This document shows positions 1 through 8,779 of a stretch of 39,716 bases of DNA, piece after piece; position 1 is the stretch's first letter, and each line of letters begins with the position of its first letter. Under the pieces are notes generated by a model. It did no database searches and had not been told where the DNA came from. It was given only the letters and a program-made list of their open reading frames with translations. Made by a program: the position numbers and the translations under genes. Source of the stretch: Pseudocolwellia sp. AS88 (GTDB taxonomy: Bacteria; Pseudomonadota; Gammaproteobacteria; Enterobacterales; Alteromonadaceae). The stretch spans positions 1 through 39,716 of the forward strand of contig NZ_JAUPEC010000031.1 in the NCBI RefSeq assembly GCF_030551755.1. The letters are read 5' to 3'.

Positions 1-70
1 GTAAGCAACAGAAGCATATTCCACCTATTAATGAGTGAGGTAAACTGATTAATTAATGGAACGGAGCAAC

Positions 71-167
71 TATAAGGGTATTTAAACGGAACTAAAACAG
101 TGGGTTACGTTTCGCTTCGCTACACATTATAACCCACTATTTTAGTCCGCTTAATGCGGCGTTATGT
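71..167 (+). repeat. integron attC site (attC1)
   Basis: A VCR-like attC. The arms at about 84-105 and 131-151 form a long imperfect hairpin: CGGAACTAAAACAGTGGGTT faces AACCCACTATTTTAGTCCG, with an unpaired extra base in the left arm as in typical attC sites. The right core is GTTATGT at 161-167. The left core, around 71-77 (TATAAGG), is degenerate. The site shares its outer arm (TTAAACGGA), right arm (TTTTAG..CCGCTTA..GCGTTAT) and loop wording with the attC at 39110-39203, so the two belong to one family. The preceding cassette lies mostly outside the window, and no ORF is visible in 1-70. Confidence 0.75.
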
Positions 168-175
168 GACTAAAT

Positions 176-574
176 ATGAATCCAGACTATCAATCGTACA
201 CTGAAGCAGAATTGCTCGATGTTTATGAAAACATAGATAAAGAAGCATGGCCTGAACGATATAACGAAGTAAAAAAGCATTTACAAAAGTTTTCTGATGA
301 AGCTAAAGAAAATGCAAAAAATGGCACTGATAAAAATGAAGCTTCTGAAGAGTCTTGGTGGCGTAAAATTGATTTTAATAAGCCTCAAGAAAAAGTAATT
401 ACAATAGCCTTAACTCTTTGGACTTTTTATATATCATTTACTGGTAAAATCTCAGCTAAAAATAGCGAAATTACATTTGATGAATCTCCAAAGATGTATT
501 TGTTTTTTATAGCTTTTACGGGGATAATTTTATTTTGGCGTATATACCGGCATGTAACGTCACATAACAAGTGA
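176..574 (+). CDS. integron cassette protein, small membrane protein of unknown function
   Basis: A 132-residue protein I do not recognise. Residues 1 to about 60 are polar and rich in Glu and Lys. The C-terminal half has two likely membrane helices, about 75-90 and 108-125, so it is probably an inner-membrane protein with a soluble N-terminus. The ATG lies 9 nt after the core of the preceding attC and has no Shine-Dalgarno, which is common for cassette genes. The stop codon sits inside the left core box of the next, decayed attC: ATAAC at 564-568 and stop at 572-574. The 10-nt end GTTATGTGAC (161-170) is exactly complementary to GTCACATAAC (559-568), as expected of a cassette that was once circular. 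Confidence 0.7.
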   Translation: MNPDYQSYTEAELLDVYENIDKEAWPERYNEVKKHLQKFSDEAKENAKNGTDKNEASEESWWRKIDFNKPQEKVITIALTLWTFYISFTGKISAKNSEITFDESPKMYLFFIAFTGIILFWRIYRHVTSHNK

Positions 575-625
575 CTATGCCTTAAAACCTTAATAATCAA
601 TCCATTTTAGCAACGAAATAAAGAC
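559..625 (+). repeat. decayed integron attC at the 3' end of the first cassette
   Basis: The left core (ACATAACAAG, from 563) is intact and pairs with the cassette start at 161-170. The rest has no long palindrome. A fragment near 602-612 (CCATTTTAGC) resembles the right arm of the other attC sites (AGCCATTTTTAGCC). This suggests an attC that has lost its hairpin and is probably no longer recombination-competent. Confidence 0.4.
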
Positions 626-749
626 TATTTTTCATCAGTTAACTTAGTGTCACAATAACTCTTGTTAATGTCTGATTTAGGCCAAAGCAGACGAGTATTC
701 ATTATCTAATTTGTATGGTTCCGTTCTCAATTTTTATGTGTTTTAGCAT

Positions 750-1012
750 TTATTCTATATCAGATTTTATTGCCTCTACTTTTAACGCCTCATGAATTAA
801 TACGGAAGGGCCGCTATGATATTTTTTGAAGTACTGGAAGCCGTTAAGTTATTTAAAATAGGAAGCTCTTAAAATAGAGGATCTTTAAAGTATGGTGAAG
901 CTACTTCAAACTCTTCATCTGTTAGGTAATGTGAATATTGAGCACTTGCTGTACTTAGTGATAAAAATAACAATCTAACAATTAGAGGTAAGTTTATTGT
1001 TAGTAATACTTA
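750..1012 (-). pseudogene. remnant of a small exported protein gene
   Basis: This lies in the ~470-bp gap between the first cassette and the hydrolase gene. On the minus strand, one open stretch (about 1012 to 869) reads like a signal peptide and mature start (LLFLSLSTASAQYS, then LTDEEFEVASPYFKDPLF and a stop) but has no good start codon. After a frame change, another stretch (about 850 to 750) reads NGFQYFKKYHSGPSVLIHE and ends EAIKSDIE-stop. Two coding-like pieces in different frames with no start suggest a frameshifted, decayed gene. I do not recognise the family. The rest of the gap (575-749) shows nothing beyond the attC remnant. Confidence 0.3.
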
Positions 1013-1048
1013 GTGCTTTAATAAGGTTAGGGGGATAATAATTAAGTA

Positions 1049-1918
1049 TTATTTAAAAGCGTATTTCTTGAAAAATTCCATCGAAGCACTAAAAACTTCA
1101 GATGCTTTTTTGGGACGTGTTGAGCTTAGACTGTGTTTTCCGCCTTCAACTTCTATATATTCAAATGTGTGATCAAGTTTCTTTAATTCAAGTACAAAGT
1201 CTCGTGTCATTTCTACGGGGACAACTTCATCAGCACTTCCATGAGCTAGAAAGAATGGAGGATCGTTTTTATCTAAATAAGTTACTGGCGATATTGCCGA
1301 TAAGGCTTTATTCTTATCAGGCTCGTTAAGGCTAATAAAACGTTTAACTAATCTGAAATTTTGATATTCGGGGTTGGTGAAATCAGCAAGACTGCCTGAG
1401 TAGGAAATAACAGCTGTTACCGTTGAGTCAAAATCAGTATACATACCATGTTTGGAAAAACCATCAGCATTACCTGTAACACCTACCATAGTTGCTAAAT
1501 AAGCACCTGCAGAAACACCTAAAATAACAATACGGTCAGGATTCAGGTTTAATTCTTTAGAGTGAGCTTTTAAAAAACGTATTGCGGATTCAATATCTTC
1601 AATAGCCGCAGGAAAACGATGTTCAGGTGCAAAGCGGTACATAACACTCGCAGCTATAACTCCACGTTTAGCCATTTTAGTGAGTTGTTTATTAAATTTA
1701 TTTTTATCACCTTTAGTTAAACCACCACCATGAATATATACAAGTGCTGGTTGAGGCATTTGGGTGCTTTTTTCTGGTAGGGCGATATTTATAGTTAATG
1801 AGAGTCCATCTACTTCACCAACTAGGATGTCTTTTTGTAGCCCTGTAGTAAACTTTTGGAAGCTTTGCGCAATAGCTATTGGCGTTATGAGCATTAATAA
1901 GATTATAAGTAAGCGCAT
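1049..1918 (-). CDS. secreted alpha/beta hydrolase, esterase/lipase of the HGGG type
   Basis: A 289-residue serine hydrolase. The first 17-18 residues are a signal peptide (hydrophobic run ending AIAQS), so it acts in the periplasm or outside. The oxyanion-hole motif HGGG is at 63-66 and the nucleophile elbow GVSAG at 134-138 (Ser136). Asp230 (GSADEVVP) and His262 (GGKHS) complete the triad. The pattern fits the hormone-sensitive-lipase/acetyl-esterase group and some xylan or feruloyl esterases. The substrate cannot be told from sequence. A good ribosome site (GAGGG) precedes the ATG. It stands 48 bp downstream of another minus-strand gene for an exported protein and could share its transcript. 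Confidence is high for the fold, low for the substrate. Confidence 0.88.
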   Translation of the reverse strand: MRLLIILLMLITPIAIAQSFQKFTTGLQKDILVGEVDGLSLTINIALPEKSTQMPQPALVYIHGGGLTKGDKNKFNKQLTKMAKRGVIAASVMYRFAPEHRFPAAIEDIESAIRFLKAHSKELNLNPDRIVILGVSAGAYLATMVGVTGNADGFSKHGMYTDFDSTVTAVISYSGSLADFTNPEYQNFRLVKRFISLNEPDKNKALSAISPVTYLDKNDPPFFLAHGSADEVVPVEMTRDFVLELKKLDHTFEYIEVEGGKHSLSSTRPKKASEVFSASMEFFKKYAFK

Positions 1919-1966
1919 AAACCCTCATAAAACATAATCATCATTAAATCGAATATTAAGTCTTGT

Positions 1967-2569
1967 TTATTCTTCGTTTTCTAATGCTTCACTTTTAGGT
2001 GCTGCGTTTTCTAATGCTTCACTTTCAGGTGCTGCGTTTTTTAATGCTTCACTTTCAGTTGCTGCGTTTTCTAATGCTTCTCTTTCTAATTTTTTATTTT
2101 TTAGTTGGTCAATCAATTCTAACCAGAGGCTTTTATCGTCGGTAATTTGTAGCATAGTGGTTTCATTATAAATAATACCTAATGCTGTGTTTGTTGTTTC
2201 TTTATTACTTGTAAATTGAATATCCCAAAGAGAGGTGGAGTAGTTATCTTCATGAAAAGATCTTAATCTTTTACTGCCATCGCCGCCTGCAAATATCTCT
2301 CCTTTGAAAGATTCATCACAAAAATTTGAACATAAACTTCGATCTTTTACATGTAGAGAGGAGACGGGGGTTTTATCTACAGATTTGATATATTTAGGAT
2401 ATTCTTTGAATTCGGCATTAAGAATGTAGTCGGAAGGTATGTTTAACTGCGTGTTATTGAATTGAATACAGGTATCAATACTGCAAACTTCTTCAGCTTG
2501 TAAGGTATTGTACATACCAGAAAGTAATGCAGATCCGATAATTAGGCTCATTTTCGTGGTAATATTCAT
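1967..2569 (-). CDS. exported protein of unknown function with a 10-residue repeat tail
   Basis: 200 residues with a signal peptide (about 1-25, ending LQA). The mature part has two Cys pairs (CSIDTC and CSNFC), likely disulfides in the periplasm. A Trp-containing core follows, then a low-complexity tail from about 162 in which SEALxNAAPE/K recurs three times before ending SEALENEE. The Ala/Glu-rich tail is predicted helical and may be a spacer. The start is supported by AAGGAAGC just upstream of the ATG. I do not recognise the family. It lies just upstream of the hydrolase gene on the same strand. Confidence 0.7.
   Translation of the reverse strand: MNITTKMSLIIGSALLSGMYNTLQAEEVCSIDTCIQFNNTQLNIPSDYILNAEFKEYPKYIKSVDKTPVSSLHVKDRSLCSNFCDESFKGEIFAGGDGSKRLRSFHEDNYSTSLWDIQFTSNKETTNTALGIIYNETTMLQITDDKSLWLELIDQLKNKKLEREALENAATESEALKNAAPESEALENAAPKSEALENEE
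1981..2090. repeat. 30-bp tandem repeat inside a coding region
   Basis: Three full 30-bp units (1981-2010, 2011-2040, 2041-2070) and a partial fourth share CTAATGCTTCACTTTCAGGT with a few changes. They encode the Ala/Glu-rich tail of the exported protein. The unit is a multiple of three, so copy-number change would keep the frame. Confidence 0.9.
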
Positions 2570-2680
2570 ATTGCTTCCTTGCCATTCATTAGGAAAGTTC
2601 GAACATGACTTTCATAAGCTCATAGCGAATTCTTTTACATTTAAACCAATATAACGAACAACACCTTAATACTCAATCTC

Positions 2681-3577
2681 TTACTTTTGTGGATTTTTAT
2701 CAAGAAAGTATTCGGCTAGGGTATCGATGAATTTTCTTTTGGCGTTACTTAAGTGCTTTCTGCTTGGATATACAATAGATATGGGAACAGGTTCAGGTGT
2801 ATATTCGGTTAAAATTGGTACTAATTTCCCGCTGGCTATTTGCTCTTTTACAATAAAAAGAGGGATGTAAGAAATACCCAAACCTGCAGTTGAAAAACCT
2901 TGCTGCATTGCATCGTTATTCGCTTCTATACTACCTTTCACTTTTATTTGAATTTTATTTTTACCTTCAACAAATTTCCAACGATAGGGAGTTCTCATTA
3001 TGGTGTTAATAATACAATTATGTTGGCTTAGATCTTTGGGGTGAAGTGGTGCACCATGTTCTTTTATATAATTTGGACTCGCGACTACAACAAAAGGAAA
3101 GCTGTATATCTGTCGTGAAATCATGCTTGAATCTTCTAAACCTCCAACCCTTAAGGCTAAGTCGTAGCCTTCTTCAACTAGGTTTACATCTCGGTTCACT
3201 AAGTTAAGGGTTAACGAAACCCCTGGGTATTTTAGTGAAAACTCATTGATTGGTTCTAAAAGAATATGTTCCCCTAAAGCTGGAGAAGCAGTGAAGTTGA
3301 TATGATCTTTTATGACTTTTTCGTCGCTAGTTAAGCTAACTAATTCACCGACATTTTGGGTGATAACTTCCATTTTTTGAAGGTAACGTCTGCCATCAGT
3401 AGTTAAGCTGATTGAGCGTGTAGTTCTGTTAAGTAAACGTATGTTGAGGTGTTTTTCTAATTCGTTTATTTGCCTACTTACAGCTGAAGGTACTAGATTT
3501 AAATGATTAGCTGCTTTACTAAAGCTTTTGTATTTACATACCACTTGGAATACTTCGATAGATTTGAGTAAATTCAT
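2681..3577 (-). CDS. LysR-family transcriptional regulator
   Basis: 298 residues, the usual LysR length. The winged helix-turn-helix is at about 1-60 (FSKAANHLNLVPSAVSRQIN recognition region), followed by the periplasmic-binding-protein-like effector domain from about 90. The wording LLNRTTRSISLTTDGRRYL is typical of the large AaeR/CrgA/DsdC-like subgroup. It is divergent from the Bcr/CflA-type exporter at 3797, with a 219-bp AT-rich gap, so control of that exporter and of itself is the natural inference. The inducer is unknown. Confidence 0.9.
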   Translation of the reverse strand: MNLLKSIEVFQVVCKYKSFSKAANHLNLVPSAVSRQINELEKHLNIRLLNRTTRSISLTTDGRRYLQKMEVITQNVGELVSLTSDEKVIKDHINFTASPALGEHILLEPINEFSLKYPGVSLTLNLVNRDVNLVEEGYDLALRVGGLEDSSMISRQIYSFPFVVVASPNYIKEHGAPLHPKDLSQHNCIINTIMRTPYRWKFVEGKNKIQIKVKGSIEANNDAMQQGFSTAGLGISYIPLFIVKEQIASGKLVPILTEYTPEPVPISIVYPSRKHLSNAKRKFIDTLAEYFLDKNPQK

Positions 3578-3796
3578 TGTTCTTTAAATGTGATAAGTGA
3601 ATTCATTTTTATAGTATTTATCATTTAATGTGAATTGTCTATCATGCTTATCTTTTTCGCTATATTTCCAATTTTTATTTAGCTTCGTTCTCTTTTTATG
3701 AATTTCTTATCGTATGATGAGCTGTTTATTTAAAAATGAGTGATCTTAGATAAAATCAAAATTTTTCATGTTGTACTATTAAATACCGAGGTTTAA

Positions 3797-5020
3797 TTGC
3801 TTAATCAATACCAAAAACAAACACTTCCATTTAAAGAATTTATTGGCCTAATGGCTATGATGATGTCGTTAGTGGCATTGTCTATAGATTCTATATTACC
3901 TGCGCTTGAATCTATTGGCACTTCGATGGGAAATACCAACAGCAACGACAATCAGTTGATGATTGCGTTTTTCATGGTGGGCTTAGCTTGTGGCCAACTG
4001 GTGTTTGGTCCTTGGTCTGATTCTGTGGGTAGACGTAAAGCTATGCTTGTTGGTTTGTCTATCTTCTTTACTGGAAGTGTACTGGCAATTTATTCCACTG
4101 ACTATAACACCATTTTGTTCAGCCGTTTTTTACAAGGTATAGGTGTGTCGGCTCCAAGAGTTTTATCAATGACAATTATTAGAGACCTTTTTCAAGGTCG
4201 ACCTATGGCCAAGGTGATGTCTTTTGTGTCGATGATTTTTGTATTTGTTCCTATGCTTGCGCCTATGATGGGGCAGGCGGTATTAACCCTGTTTAACTGG
4301 CGCGCTATTTTTATATTTATTGGTTTATTTGGACTTGTTTTATTGAGTTGGTATTTGATAAGACAAGCTGAAACACTTGATCCTAACGATAGAACTGACT
4401 TTACTTGGCAAAGAGTAAAGCAAGGTTTAAATGCAGTGTTCAAAAACCCTGTTGTTATCGGCTATACATTGGCGTCGGGCTTTATATTTGGCCCTTTTTT
4501 ATTCTTTTTAAGTTCATCGCCTCAGCTATTTCAAGTGCAGTACGAACTCGCTGAAAACTTTCCTTATTACTTTGCCGGTATTTCGTCAGTATTAGGCGGT
4601 GCGGCTTTATTTAATGGTAAAAAAGTGATGAAACACGGTATGCGTAAAATGGCATCTCGCGCATTAATGGTATTAGCGTCTGCATCATGTTTATTTGCCT
4701 GTATCACTTTCTACTTTAATGGCTTGCCTCCGCTCTGGTTACTTACCGTTTATATGGTTATTTTATTTGTTTGTATTGGGCTTACTAGCGGAAATTTAAC
4801 CTCATTGTCTATGCAACCATTAGGTAAAATGGCAGGTATTGGTGCTGCGATAATAGGTTTTCTTTCCACTTTTATATCTGTAATCATCGCCGTTGTTATT
4901 GGTCGTTTTTATAACGAAACCACTTATCCGTTAACTTTAGGATTTATGGTTGCGGCTATTTTGTCTTTATTATTATTTAAATGGATTGCTGCAAAAGAGC
5001 TAAAAACAAGCGAAGTATAA
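3797..5020 (+). CDS. MFS drug exporter, Bcr/CflA type
   Basis: 407 residues with 12 predicted membrane helices, an inner-membrane proton-driven exporter. The loop 2-3 signature of the major facilitator superfamily is GPWSDSVGRRKAM at 71-83, and the D-S-I-L-P-A-L start of helix 1 and the R-F-L-Q-G-I-G helix 4 motif are typical of the Bcr/CflA group (bicyclomycin, chloramphenicol and related exporters). The start is a TTG with GAGG 5 nt upstream. No ATG lies nearby, and the next Met residues fall inside helix 1. A terminator follows at 5058. It is divergent from a LysR gene that probably regulates it. The exported compound is unknown. Confidence 0.88.
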   Translation: MLNQYQKQTLPFKEFIGLMAMMMSLVALSIDSILPALESIGTSMGNTNSNDNQLMIAFFMVGLACGQLVFGPWSDSVGRRKAMLVGLSIFFTGSVLAIYSTDYNTILFSRFLQGIGVSAPRVLSMTIIRDLFQGRPMAKVMSFVSMIFVFVPMLAPMMGQAVLTLFNWRAIFIFIGLFGLVLLSWYLIRQAETLDPNDRTDFTWQRVKQGLNAVFKNPVVIGYTLASGFIFGPFLFFLSSSPQLFQVQYELAENFPYYFAGISSVLGGAALFNGKKVMKHGMRKMASRALMVLASASCLFACITFYFNGLPPLWLLTVYMVILFVCIGLTSGNLTSLSMQPLGKMAGIGAAIIGFLSTFISVIIAVVIGRFYNETTYPLTLGFMVAAILSLLLFKWIAAKELKTSEV

Positions 5021-5057
5021 ATAACCTGAATCCACTTTGATTTTCTTTTTGAGATGA

Positions 5058-5095
5058 CTTAACGAGTGAATAATTACACTCGTTAAGCCGTTTTT
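5058..5095 (+). terminator. rho-independent terminator of the MFS gene
   Basis: Perfect 11-bp stem CTTAACGAGTG / CACTCGTTAAG (5058-5068 and 5077-5087) with an 8-nt loop, followed by CCG and five T's. Confidence 0.85.
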
Positions 5096-5565
5096 ATTCA
5101 TTCTGATTTTCCTTTAATTTTACCTATCTACCACCCCTTATTTTTAATTAAGATCCTCTCGGTTAAGCATCTAATTTTTCACTTTTTTACTTCGCCATTT
5201 TTATATTCAATTTAACTTAAGTTTTTCTTTTAAAATTGTCTTATGTTAGCCATGATGCTGTAGGATAATTAAACAATAAATTGAGCAATATATTTATAAT
5301 TATTATTTTATGGCTGATTTTATGATTTTTTAACGAAATCACAATATTTATTTATATCTGAAAAATTGGTTTTAAATTCTATAAATCAATGGGTTATGGT
5401 TTGTTTTTTTAGGCGTAAAAATAATTTTTTAAATAGGGATAAAATTTTCTTGCTAAATCTGATTTTAGCACTAAAATTCACCAACTTTTTTTGGAGTATG
5501 CAACTTTTGTAATCTATTTTTTAGGATATATACAAAGGTAATTTTGATAATTGTGAGACATAAAA
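5096..5565 (+). promoter_or_regulatory. long AT-rich leader/promoter region of the polyamine operon
   Basis: About 470 bp without a convincing ORF. It is very AT-rich. A small hairpin, TGCTAAA / TTTAGCA (5451-5457 and 5464-5470), lies about 100 bp before the speA start. I could not assign a clear promoter or a known riboswitch. The length leaves room for distant regulation or a structured leader. Confidence 0.35.
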
Positions 5566-7530
5566 TTGACGACTTCTAACCAATCATCTTGTGAACAAAC
5601 TACAGACAAAGAAAACACTTCTTGGTCTGTAGCAGACAGCGCAAACTACTACGGCGTTAAAAACTGGTGTTCAGGATATTTCGATATTTCTGACAAAGGT
5701 AATGCTGTTGTTAATGTACAAAATGATGCAGGTAAAAAAGTAAGCGTAGAGCTTATTGATATTATTGCGGGTATGAAAGATAGAGGCCTTGAAATGCCAA
5801 GCATTTTAAGGATTGATAACTTATTAGATGATCGTATTGAATCATTAAATACAGCATTTGCTCGCGCAATTAAAGAATACAATTATCAGAACCATTATCG
5901 TGGCGTATTCCCTATTAAGGTGAATCAGCAATGCCATGTAATTGAAGAGATTGCCAACTTTGGTCAAGACTTTAATCATGGTTTTGAAGCCGGTAGTAAA
6001 GCTGAATTATTGATTGCTTTGTCTAAACAAAAAGACAATAACAGCCTTATTATTTGTAATGGCTACAAAGATTCAGAATTTATTGAGTTAGGTTTATACG
6101 CAAAAGAGATGGGCATACCTTGCTTTTTTGTTTTAGAAACGCCGACTGAATTACCGACTATTTTAGAACGTAGTGCGGCGCTAGGTATTGAGCCTTTGTT
6201 AGGTGTGCGTATTAAACCTAGCGTTGTTGTGGATGGGCATTGGAATGAAGACAGCGGTGATCGCTCTATTTTTGGTTTATCTACAGCTTCATTAGTTGAA
6301 GTATTAAACCAATTAAAAGAAGCTAACATGATCCACTGTTTGCAGTTATTACATTGTCATTTAGGATCGCAAATTCCTAATATTCGTAATATCCGTAGTG
6401 GTGTGCTTGAAGCTTGTCGTTTTTACACAGGCTTGATCAATGAAGGTGCCCCAATGGGTTACTTAGATTTAGGCGGCGGTTTAGCGGTAGATTATGAAGG
6501 TGCGCGTACTAATAACACTCATAGTAAAAACTACCAGTTAGATGAATATTGCTTAAACATAGTAGAAACTATTTGCGAATGTTTAGACCCACTTGATGTA
6601 AGTCATCCCGTAATTGTAACTGAGTCGGGCAGAGCAACTGTTTCATATTCATCTATGCTGTTATTTAACGTGCTTGATGTTCGTGATCATAGACCATCAC
6701 CATTACCTCAAGAACTACCTGAAAGTCGTCACGAGTTAGTACATAACTTGTGGGCGGTAAATAAAGCGGTAACGGCTGATAACTTTCAAGAATGTTACAA
6801 CGATGCTATGTACTATCGTGACGAAATTAGAGAATTATTTCGCCGTGGACAAGCAAACTTAAGTGATCGTGCTTTGGCTGACAATTTAACCTTATCGGTA
6901 CTTGATAAAGTTGCGACTATTATCAAAAGTCTTGATCGTTGTCCGCCAGAATTAGAAAACTTACCTGAGCTTTTAGCTGACGTTTATTACGGCAACTTTA
7001 GCTTATTTCAGTCACTACCTGATATTTGGGCGATTGATCAAGTTTTCCCTATTATGCCGATTCATCGTTTAGATGAAGAGCCTAATAGACAAGCTATTAT
7101 TGCTGATATTACCTGTGATTGTGACGGTAAAATTGACAATTTTGTAACCAATGAAGGTATTAAACCAACATTAAGGTTACATCCTTTAAAAGAAAACGAA
7201 GAATACTATTTAGGTGTTTTTCTTGTTGGTGCTTACCAAGAAACATTAGGTGATTTACATAACCTATTTGGTGATACTAACGTGGTTAGCGTACACATTA
7301 ATGACGATGGTACGTATGATTTTATTAGAGAATTTCACGGTGACAGTATCGCCGATGTGTTGTCTTATGTTGAATACAACACAGATTTTCTAACTGAACA
7401 ATTTAGAACACGTTCAGAAAAAGCGGTACGCAGCGGTAAAATTACTGCATTAAAACGTACAGAAATGATGAAGGCTTTTAAAGCGAGTCTTAATGGTTAC
7501 ACCTATTTTGAGAAAGAGGAACACTCATGA
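5566..7530 (+). CDS. speA: biosynthetic arginine decarboxylase
   Basis: 654 residues. It converts arginine to agmatine plus CO2, the first step from arginine to putrescine. It matches the SpeA family end to end: the N-terminal lead-in, the fold III PLP barrel with the Schiff-base lysine in FPIKVNQQ (Lys118), the glycine-rich phosphate-binding region LDLGGGLAVDYEG, the active-site stretch TESGRATVS, and the C-terminal HINDDGTYDF region. Length is close to E. coli SpeA (658). The start is TTG at 5566: an in-frame stop lies 9 nt upstream and the next Met is residue 70, inside the conserved domain. The Shine-Dalgarno (GTGAG) is weak. The stop overlaps the next start by 4 nt, so the two are translationally coupled. 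Confidence 0.95.
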   Translation: MTTSNQSSCEQTTDKENTSWSVADSANYYGVKNWCSGYFDISDKGNAVVNVQNDAGKKVSVELIDIIAGMKDRGLEMPSILRIDNLLDDRIESLNTAFARAIKEYNYQNHYRGVFPIKVNQQCHVIEEIANFGQDFNHGFEAGSKAELLIALSKQKDNNSLIICNGYKDSEFIELGLYAKEMGIPCFFVLETPTELPTILERSAALGIEPLLGVRIKPSVVVDGHWNEDSGDRSIFGLSTASLVEVLNQLKEANMIHCLQLLHCHLGSQIPNIRNIRSGVLEACRFYTGLINEGAPMGYLDLGGGLAVDYEGARTNNTHSKNYQLDEYCLNIVETICECLDPLDVSHPVIVTESGRATVSYSSMLLFNVLDVRDHRPSPLPQELPESRHELVHNLWAVNKAVTADNFQECYNDAMYYRDEIRELFRRGQANLSDRALADNLTLSVLDKVATIIKSLDRCPPELENLPELLADVYYGNFSLFQSLPDIWAIDQVFPIMPIHRLDEEPNRQAIIADITCDCDGKIDNFVTNEGIKPTLRLHPLKENEEYYLGVFLVGAYQETLGDLHNLFGDTNVVSVHINDDGTYDFIREFHGDSIADVLSYVEYNTDFLTEQFRTRSEKAVRSGKITALKRTEMMKAFKASLNGYTYFEKEEHS

Positions 7531-8738
7531 CTAAAGTTGTGATAATTGGCGCCGGTGGTGTTGGTAATGTAGTTGCACAAAAATGTGCTCAACAAAAAAA
7601 CGTATTTACTGAAATTGTATTAGCAAGTAGAACAGAAGCTAAATGTAAAGCTATTGCTGATAGCGTTAAAGAAAAAACGGGTGTAACTATTAGTACCGCC
7701 CAAGTTGATGCTGATAACGTTCCTGAGCTAGTTGCTCTTCTTAAAAAAGAACAACCGTTTATGGTAATTAACGTAGCTTTACCGTATCAAGATTTAACTA
7801 TAATGGACGCTTGTTTAGAAGCTGGCGTACATTACATGGATACAGCAAACTACGAGCCGTTAGACACAGCTAAGTTTGAATATAAGTGGCAGTGGGCTTA
7901 CCAAGACAAATTTAAAAAGGCAGGTTTAACTGCGCTTTTAGGTAGTGGTTTTGATCCAGGTGCAACCAATATGTTTACTGCTTATGTAGCTAAACATTAC
8001 TTTGACGAAATTCATTACCTAGACATTATTGATGTTAATGGTGGCGATCATGGTTACCCATTTGCTACGAACTTTAATCCAGAGATTAACATTCGTGAAG
8101 TTACGGCTGAATGTCGTCACTTTGAAGATGGTGAGTTTGTAACGACACCAGCAATGAGCAAAAAAGCTAAATTTACTTGCCCTGATGGCGTAGGTGATTT
8201 TGATATTTACCGTATGTATCACGAAGAATTAGAGTCGTTATCGGTTCATTTCCCAACGTTGAAACGTGCACAGTTCTGGATGAGTTTTTCAGACAACTAC
8301 CTAAAACACCTAGAAGTATTAGGTAATGTAGGCATGACAGGTATCGAGCCAATTGAATATGAGGGTCAGCAAATTGTACCTATTCAATTATTAGCTAAAT
8401 TATTACCTGATCCGTCTAGCTTAGGTCCAAGAACAAAAGGTAAAACCTGTATTGGTACTGTTGTTCGCGGCATAAAAGACGGCAAAGAAAAAATCGTTTA
8501 CTGTTACCAAATTTGTGACCATGAAGCGTGTTATAAAGAAGTGGCTTCTCAAGCTATTTCATACACCACAGGTGTTCCAGCAATGATTGGCGCAAAAATG
8601 ATGGTAGAGAAAAACTGGTTAGAACCGGGCGTATTCAACATTGAGCAATTCGATCCAGACTTGTTTATGGCAGATATGAACGAATGTGGCTTACCTTGGA
8701 AAGTAATTGAACTTGATCAATTCGACCTTGATAAGTAA
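7527..8738 (+). CDS. carboxynorspermidine/carboxyspermidine dehydrogenase
   Basis: 403 residues of the saccharopine-dehydrogenase-like family. The Rossmann motif GAGGVG is at 8-13, and the conserved GSGFDPGATNMF, HGYPFATNFNPEINIRE and TTGVPAMIGAKM stretches follow. The enzyme condenses a diamine (putrescine or diaminopropane) with L-aspartate beta-semialdehyde and reduces the product with NADPH to carboxyspermidine or carboxynorspermidine. Between an arginine decarboxylase and NspC, with agmatinase downstream and no diaminopropane genes in view, putrescine is the likely partner, giving spermidine (inference). The ATG overlaps the speA stop (ATGA) and has GAGGAA upstream. Confidence 0.93.
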   Translation: MTKVVIIGAGGVGNVVAQKCAQQKNVFTEIVLASRTEAKCKAIADSVKEKTGVTISTAQVDADNVPELVALLKKEQPFMVINVALPYQDLTIMDACLEAGVHYMDTANYEPLDTAKFEYKWQWAYQDKFKKAGLTALLGSGFDPGATNMFTAYVAKHYFDEIHYLDIIDVNGGDHGYPFATNFNPEINIREVTAECRHFEDGEFVTTPAMSKKAKFTCPDGVGDFDIYRMYHEELESLSVHFPTLKRAQFWMSFSDNYLKHLEVLGNVGMTGIEPIEYEGQQIVPIQLLAKLLPDPSSLGPRTKGKTCIGTVVRGIKDGKEKIVYCYQICDHEACYKEVASQAISYTTGVPAMIGAKMMVEKNWLEPGVFNIEQFDPDLFMADMNECGLPWKVIELDQFDLDK

Positions 8739-8779
8739 TAACAATTAACAAACTTTATAAGTGCTAAGAAAATAATACG

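Noticed and set aside
1981-2090. 30-bp repeats that could suggest a CRISPR-like array
   Set aside because: Units are contiguous without spacers, in frame within a gene, and encode an amino-acid repeat. No cas gene is in the window.
5023-5033. AACCTGAATCC resembling the end of the palindromic element family
   Set aside because: Only about 9 of 13 bases match and there is no partner end or palindrome, so I do not count it as a copy.
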